A stretch of DNA of 64,000 bases from Boswellia sacra. Lineage: Eukaryota; Streptophyta; Magnoliopsida; Sapindales; Burseraceae. Positions 59,102 through 64,000 of the stretch are shown here, piece by piece. The position numbers and the translations under genes are program-made. The notes under the pieces are model-generated. The model searched no databases. It saw only the letters and a list, made by a program, of their open reading frames with translations, and was not told the origin of the DNA. The DNA lies in NCBI GenBank assembly GCA_013180625.2, contig SNVD02013881.1:21861-85860 (forward strand), read 5' to 3'. Each line of letters opens with the position of its first letter. Within the stretch, counting starts at the first letter, position 1.

Positions 59102-62100
59102 ATGAGCCAACATACAGGCAGACCTCGCACTAGAGCCAGGGGCGGACTGAACCAAACTGCAAATTCTCCACCACCACCTGAAGGTGAAGGGGAAAATGAA
59201 CATAGTCGTGGAGAGGAAAGACAGTCAAATGCGAGAGGAAATGAGAATAGGAATCACCGTGACCCTCCTATCATTATACACTCGTTACTACTGTTACTCA
59301 AAATCAAGGGCGTGTTAGGGAAGAGAACACTATTGAGCGGGTTAGGATGTTGGGTGGTCAAAGCTTTGATGGTAATGTTGATCCTCCTAGTGCAGAGGCT
59401 TGGTTAAGCAAGCTAGAGCGTATCTTTAGAGTTATGGGGTGTATTGATGAGCAGAAATTGCTTTTTGCTACATTTTTATTAGAGGGTGGAGCATATCACT
59501 GGTGGGAGTCAGTTCAGCGTCGTTATCCATCACAGGAAGTTATTACTTGGGCTTTGTTCAAAAAGGAGTTCTTTGATCACTACTTTCCTGCTGTGTATAA
59601 AGATATCAAGCGTAGTGAGTTCTTGAGACTGGTTCAAGGGTCCAGATCAGTGGAGGAGTATGAGAAGAAATTTTTAGAGCTCTCTAGATTTGCTCCTTCT
59701 ATTGTGGCTGATGAGGAGGAAAGGTGTAAAAAGTTTGAAGAAGGATTACGTAGAGAAATCAGAGTTGTACTTGCTGCCAACAATTATGATGACTTTGGTA
59801 AGTTAGTCCAAGCTGCTATGAAAGTTGAGAGAAATTTGGGAGAGGCTAACCGAGCTGATTCAAGCTATAAACGTCAGCAGAGTTGGCCAGTTGATAGTAC
59901 TAGCCACCGACCAAGCAAGAGAGGGGGCAGTTATTCAGCTTATTCTGATAGTTATAAGAGTACTCAGAGACAGGGTCCACCAGAGGGGCAAAAACAAAGT
60001 TCTAGACAGGGAGCTATGCAACAATCTGTGGGAAGTAATTCTAGAGATCAGCGGATTAGTAGAAAGGGGAGCAGACAACATGATGACAGATCCAGAATGA
60101 CTCCGTACTCATTATGTGAGACTTGTGGCAAGCTTCATGAGGGAGAGTGTCGGTTTGGTAGACCTGGTTGTTATCATTGTGGTCAGACAGGGCATATTAA
60201 GAAATTTTGTCCTACTTTAACTCAAGGTAGCAGCCTTGTTCAGAAAGATAGAGGATCAGGGAGGCTTCAAACCGGGACATCTACTTCTTCAGCTAGAAAC
60301 CAAATGAATACCTCAAGAAATAGTAATAATCAACAGGGTAGTCAGCCAGTTCGACAGGCACGAGTTTTTGCCATGACTCAGCAGCAGGCACAGGCTACAC
60401 CAGAGGTGGTTACTGGTACGTTGACTATCTTTGGTCGTGAGGCCCACATTTTGATTGATCCTGGATCCACCCATTTCTTTGTTTCATGTATGTTTGCTAT
60501 GTATGCTGATAGAGATTTGAAACCATTGGAGTGTACTTTAGCAGTAGCCACACCTATTGGGGATTCCATCTTGGTAGGAAATGTTCTTAAGGATTGCATT
60601 GTGAAGGTGGGTAATCATGATCTATTAGCAAACTTGATTCCTTTAGATATCCGAGACTTCGATGTGATATTGGGAATGGATTGGCTTGCTACTCACCATG
60701 CATCTGTCGATTGCTTCAAGAAGGAGGTGGTGTTTAGAAAACCTGAAACACCTGAATTTAGTTTCTATGGAGATCGACGAATCCTCTCTACTTGCATAAT
60801 ATCTGCTCTTGAAGCTAAACGATTATTTGAAAAGGGGTGTTCAGCCTACCTAGCTCATGTGATTGACACTTCAATGGGTGAAGCAAAGATAGAAGATATT
60901 TCTATTATTCAAGATTTCCCAGATGTGTTCCCAGAAGAATTACCCGGTTTACCACCAGATAGGGAAGTTGAATTCACAATTGACTTAGCTCCTGGCACAA
61001 CTCCTATTTCCATGGCACCATACAGAATGGCTCCAGCAGAGTTAAAGGAGTTAAAAGTGCAACTGCAAGAGTTGGTTGATAAGGGGTTTATTAGACCCAG
61101 TGTTTCACCATGGGGAGCACCGGTCTTGTTTGTTAAAAAGAAGGATGGAACAATGCGGTTATGTATAGACTACCGACAGTTGAACAAGGTGACAATACGT
61201 AACAAGTATCCTCTTCCTCGTATTGATGATTTGTTTGATCAGTTGCAAGGTGCAAGGGTTTTCTCCAAGATAGATTTGCGCTCGGGTTACCATCAACTCA
61301 AAATTAGAGAGGCCGATGTACCTAAGACTGCTTTCAGAACTCGTTATGGGCACTATGAATTTCTTGTAATGCCGTTTGGGTTGACTAATGCTCCAGCAGT
61401 TTTTATGGACCTGATGAATCGAGTATTTCATCCTTATTTGGATCGCTTTGTTATTGTGTTTATTGATGACATATTGGTGTATTCGCGAGACAAGGAGGAA
61501 CATGCAGAACATTTGAAGATAGTTTTGCAGACTTTGAGGGAGAAACAACTTTATGCCAAATTCAGCAAATGCCAGTTTTGGCTGGACAAAGTTGTGTTTT
61601 TAGGACATGTGATATCAGCTGAAGGGGTGTATGTAGATCCTCAGAAGATAGAAGCTATTATTAAATGGGAGAGACCCACTAATGTAACAGAAGTCAGAAG
61701 TTTTCTTGGCTTGGCAGGTTATTATAGGAGATTTATTGAGAATTTTTCCAGAATTGTTGTTCCATTAACACGGTTCACTCGTAAGGAAGTGAAGTTTGAG
61801 TGGACTGATGCTTGTGAGCAGTGTTTTCAAGAGCTCAAAACACGATTAACTTCTGCACCCATACTTACTCTTCCATCCGGTAATGACGGGTTCGTGATTT
61901 ACAGTGATGCCTCTAGACAGGGGTTAGGTTGTGTTTTGATGCAACACGGGAAGGTGATAGCTTATGCTTCAAGACAACTAAAGAAGCATGAACAAAATTA
62001 TCCTACCCATGACTTAGAATTGGCAGCAATTGTATTTGCACTCAAGACTTGGCGACATTACTTGTATGGGGCAACATGTCAAATTTACACAGATCACAAG

Positions 62101-63801
62101 AGCCTCAAGTATTTATTCACTCAAAAAGAATTGAATCTTAGGCAGAGAAGATGGATTGAGCTTATCAAAGATTATGACTGCACAATTGACTATCACCCAG
62201 GTAAAGCAAATATAGTAGCAGATGCACTCAGCCGAAAGTCCTCGAGCTCTATAGCCTATTTGAGGGTGACATATCTACCTTTATTGATTGAATTGAGGTC
62301 TTTGGGAATTGAGTTAACAATTAATGACTCAAGTGTGCTACTAGCCAATTTTCATGTTAGACCTACTTTAATTAATAAAGTTAGAGATGCACAAATACAA
62401 GATCCTCAGTTAATGAAACTGATAGAAGAGGTGAAGAAAGGCTTACGATCAGACTTTGCGGTTAGAGATGATGGAGCCTTAGTTATGGGAAATAGACTTT
62501 GTGTGCCCAACATTGAAGAATTAAAGAAAGAGATTATGGAAGAAGCTCACTTTCCAGCCTATGTAATGCATCCAGGAAGTACTAAGATGTATCGTAATTT
62601 GAGAGAACATTATTGGTGGCAAGGTATGAAGCGAGAAATTGCAGAATTTGTGTCTCGGTGTTTAGTTTGCCAACAAATCAAAGCTGAGCACCAGAAACCT
62701 GCGGGACTCTCTCAACCACTTCCTATCCCTGAATGGAAATGGGAACATATTACCATGGATTTTGTGGTAGGACTTCCACGTACTATGGCTGGTCATGATG
62801 GTATTTGGGTAGTGGTAGATCGTCTTACAAAATCTGCCCACTTTTTACCTATCAAGGCTACTTATTCATTGAATAGGCTAGCTAGTATTTATGTAGCAGA
62901 GATAGTCCGTCTTCATGGTGCACCTGTTTCAATCATATCAGATAGAGATCCACGTTTCACTTCCAGATTTTGGCCTAGCTTGCAAAAAGCTTTAGGCACA
63001 AAATTGAATTTCAGCACAGCTTTTCACCCACAAACAGATGGTCAATCTGAGCGTACCATTCAAACTCTTGAAGATATGCTTAGAGCTTGTGTATTGGAGT
63101 TTAAAGGAAATTGGGATGTTTATTTGCCTCTAATGGAATTTGCTTATAATAATAGTTACCAATCCAGTATTGAAATGGCACCTTATGAGGCTCTATATGG
63201 AAGGAAATGTAGAACACCAATATGTTGGGATGAAGTGGGTGAGAGGAGACTATTAGGACCAGAACTGGTACAGGATACGAATGAAAAGATAGTTATTATT
63301 AGAAACAAGATGAAGGCAGCACAAGATCGACAGAAGAGTTATACTGATAAGCGTAGAAGAGATCTGGAGTTTCAGGTGGGAGATAAAGTATTTTTGAAGA
63401 TATCTCCTTGGAAAGGTGTGCTTCGTTTTGGTAAACGTGGGAAACTAAGTCCACGTTATATTGGGCCTTACGAGATCATAGAGCGTGTGGGCACAGTTGC
63501 TTACCGTTTAGCTTTGCCTCCAGAGTTGTCGAAAATACATAATGTGTTTCATGTCTCTATGCTCCGCAAGTACGTGTATGATCCAAGCCATATCCTTCAA
63601 CAGCAGCCAATTCAATTAAAAGAAGACTTGACTTTTGAAGAAGAACCATTAGAGATCATAGAATGGAAACAGCAAGTACTTCGTGCCAAGACTATTCCCT
63701 TGGTTAAGGTATGGTGGCGAAATCACTCGAAGGAAGAAGCTACGTGGGAGCGAGAAGACGTTATGCGAGCTCAATACCCACATCTCTTTCTCTCAGGTTA
63801 G
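59102..63801 (+). CDS. Ty3/Gypsy chromovirus Gag-Pol polyprotein (frame change near its N-terminus)
   Basis: A Tekay/Del-type polyprotein with chromodomain. Gag appears to start at ATG 59102 ([15 protein letters not shown]). It must change frame between 59263 and about 59346 to enter the long frame, whose first Met is 59347 (1484 codons to TAG 63799-63801). In that long frame: Retrotrans_gag about residues 12-130; zinc knuckle [14 protein letters not shown] about 275-288; protease [12 protein letters not shown] about 368; reverse transcriptase with FIDDILVYS about 705; RNase H from YSDAS about 852 with TDHKSL about 916; integrase HHCC zinc finger about 1075-1108; integrase core with [16 protein letters not shown] and SERTIQTLE (D, D, E) about 1136-1234; chromodomain about 1435-1481 ([18 protein letters not shown]). 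Apart from the early frame change the pol frame is fully open. Confidence 0.92.
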
Positions 63802-63817
63802 TAATTTCGAGGACGAA

Positions 63818-63839
63818 ATTTTTTTTAGGGGGTTAGTAT
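63818..63839 (+). other. Polypurine tract region before the 3' LTR
   Basis: ATTTTTTTTAGGGGGTTAGTAT ends at the 3' LTR start. The T-run plus AGGGGG is the usual PPT form of plant chromoviruses. Confidence 0.7.
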
Positions 63840-64000
63840 TGTAAAGCCCATTACTACTTTAACTAAGCCTAGCCCATCAAATTTTTTAGCCCAGCCCATG
63901 CCATAAGTCTTTTATTCATTTATATGCCATATATTTATATTAGGATTAATTAAGATATAATTAGAAAAGAAAAGAGAAAAATCCAGAAGAGAAGACAGAG
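63840..64000 (+). mobile_element. 3' LTR of the chromovirus, truncated by the window edge
   Basis: Begins TGTAAAGCCCATTACT and is nearly identical to the first 161 bp of the 5' LTR. The element's far end and its TSD lie outside the window. Confidence 0.93.

Overview
The window is nuclear DNA of a flowering plant, almost certainly a eudicot. It is AT-rich with long non-coding stretches, spliceosomal introns, and plant-type mobile elements: an L1-type LINE with a DUF4283 ORF1, hAT, CACTA, Copia, and Tat/Ogre-like and chromodomain Ty3/Gypsy elements. The captured gene fragments all look like plant proteins. I see no intact ordinary host gene. The window is a nested transposon landscape with one decayed receptor-like-protein gene and one large transposon carrying pieces of at least nine host genes. 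The genus cannot be assigned.

Layout. 1-1497: AT-rich, nothing recognised. 1498-3883: ORF1-only LINE copy with a 15-bp target-site duplication (TSD). 4099-10684: complete hAT transposon with 8-bp TSD AGTTCATA, subterminal repeat arrays and a broken transposase gene, itself interrupted by a 513-bp hAT MITE (8209-8721); a sister MITE lies at 12490-13013. 15069-16350: the 3' LTR and polypurine tract of an LTR element on the minus strand, whose U3 holds a near-perfect 320-bp inverted repeat. 18770-22145: 5' part of a Copia element (minus strand), its gag split by a 2.0-kb Tat-like LTR (18923-20962). 23.2-25.1 kb: a related LTR on the plus strand. 26.34-26.42 kb: tRNA-like SINE remnant. 27392-35273: a third Tat-like LTR split by a near full-length, decayed 6-kb LINE (28062 to about 34050), followed by about 4 kb of tandem-repeat-rich sequence. 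39720-41215: receptor-like protein (LRR) pseudogene. 42133-54659: a 12.5-kb CACTA element with TSD ATT. 56519-64000: a young chromodomain Ty3/Gypsy element whose 3' LTR runs off the window.

The most remarkable object is the 12.5-kb CACTA element. No transposase is visible in it. It carries exon-plus-intron fragments of eEF1A, a GALT-type galactosyltransferase, an ACD11/GLTP protein, mitochondrial aspartate aminotransferase, CCT-eta, VPS35, a SEP3-like MADS-box gene, HSP90-6 and a NIPA magnesium transporter. All nine are in the same (minus) orientation and many retain splice sites. A second CACTA 5' terminus at 50159 suggests capture in at least two rounds. Gene identities were assigned by recognising family motifs by eye, without database searches.
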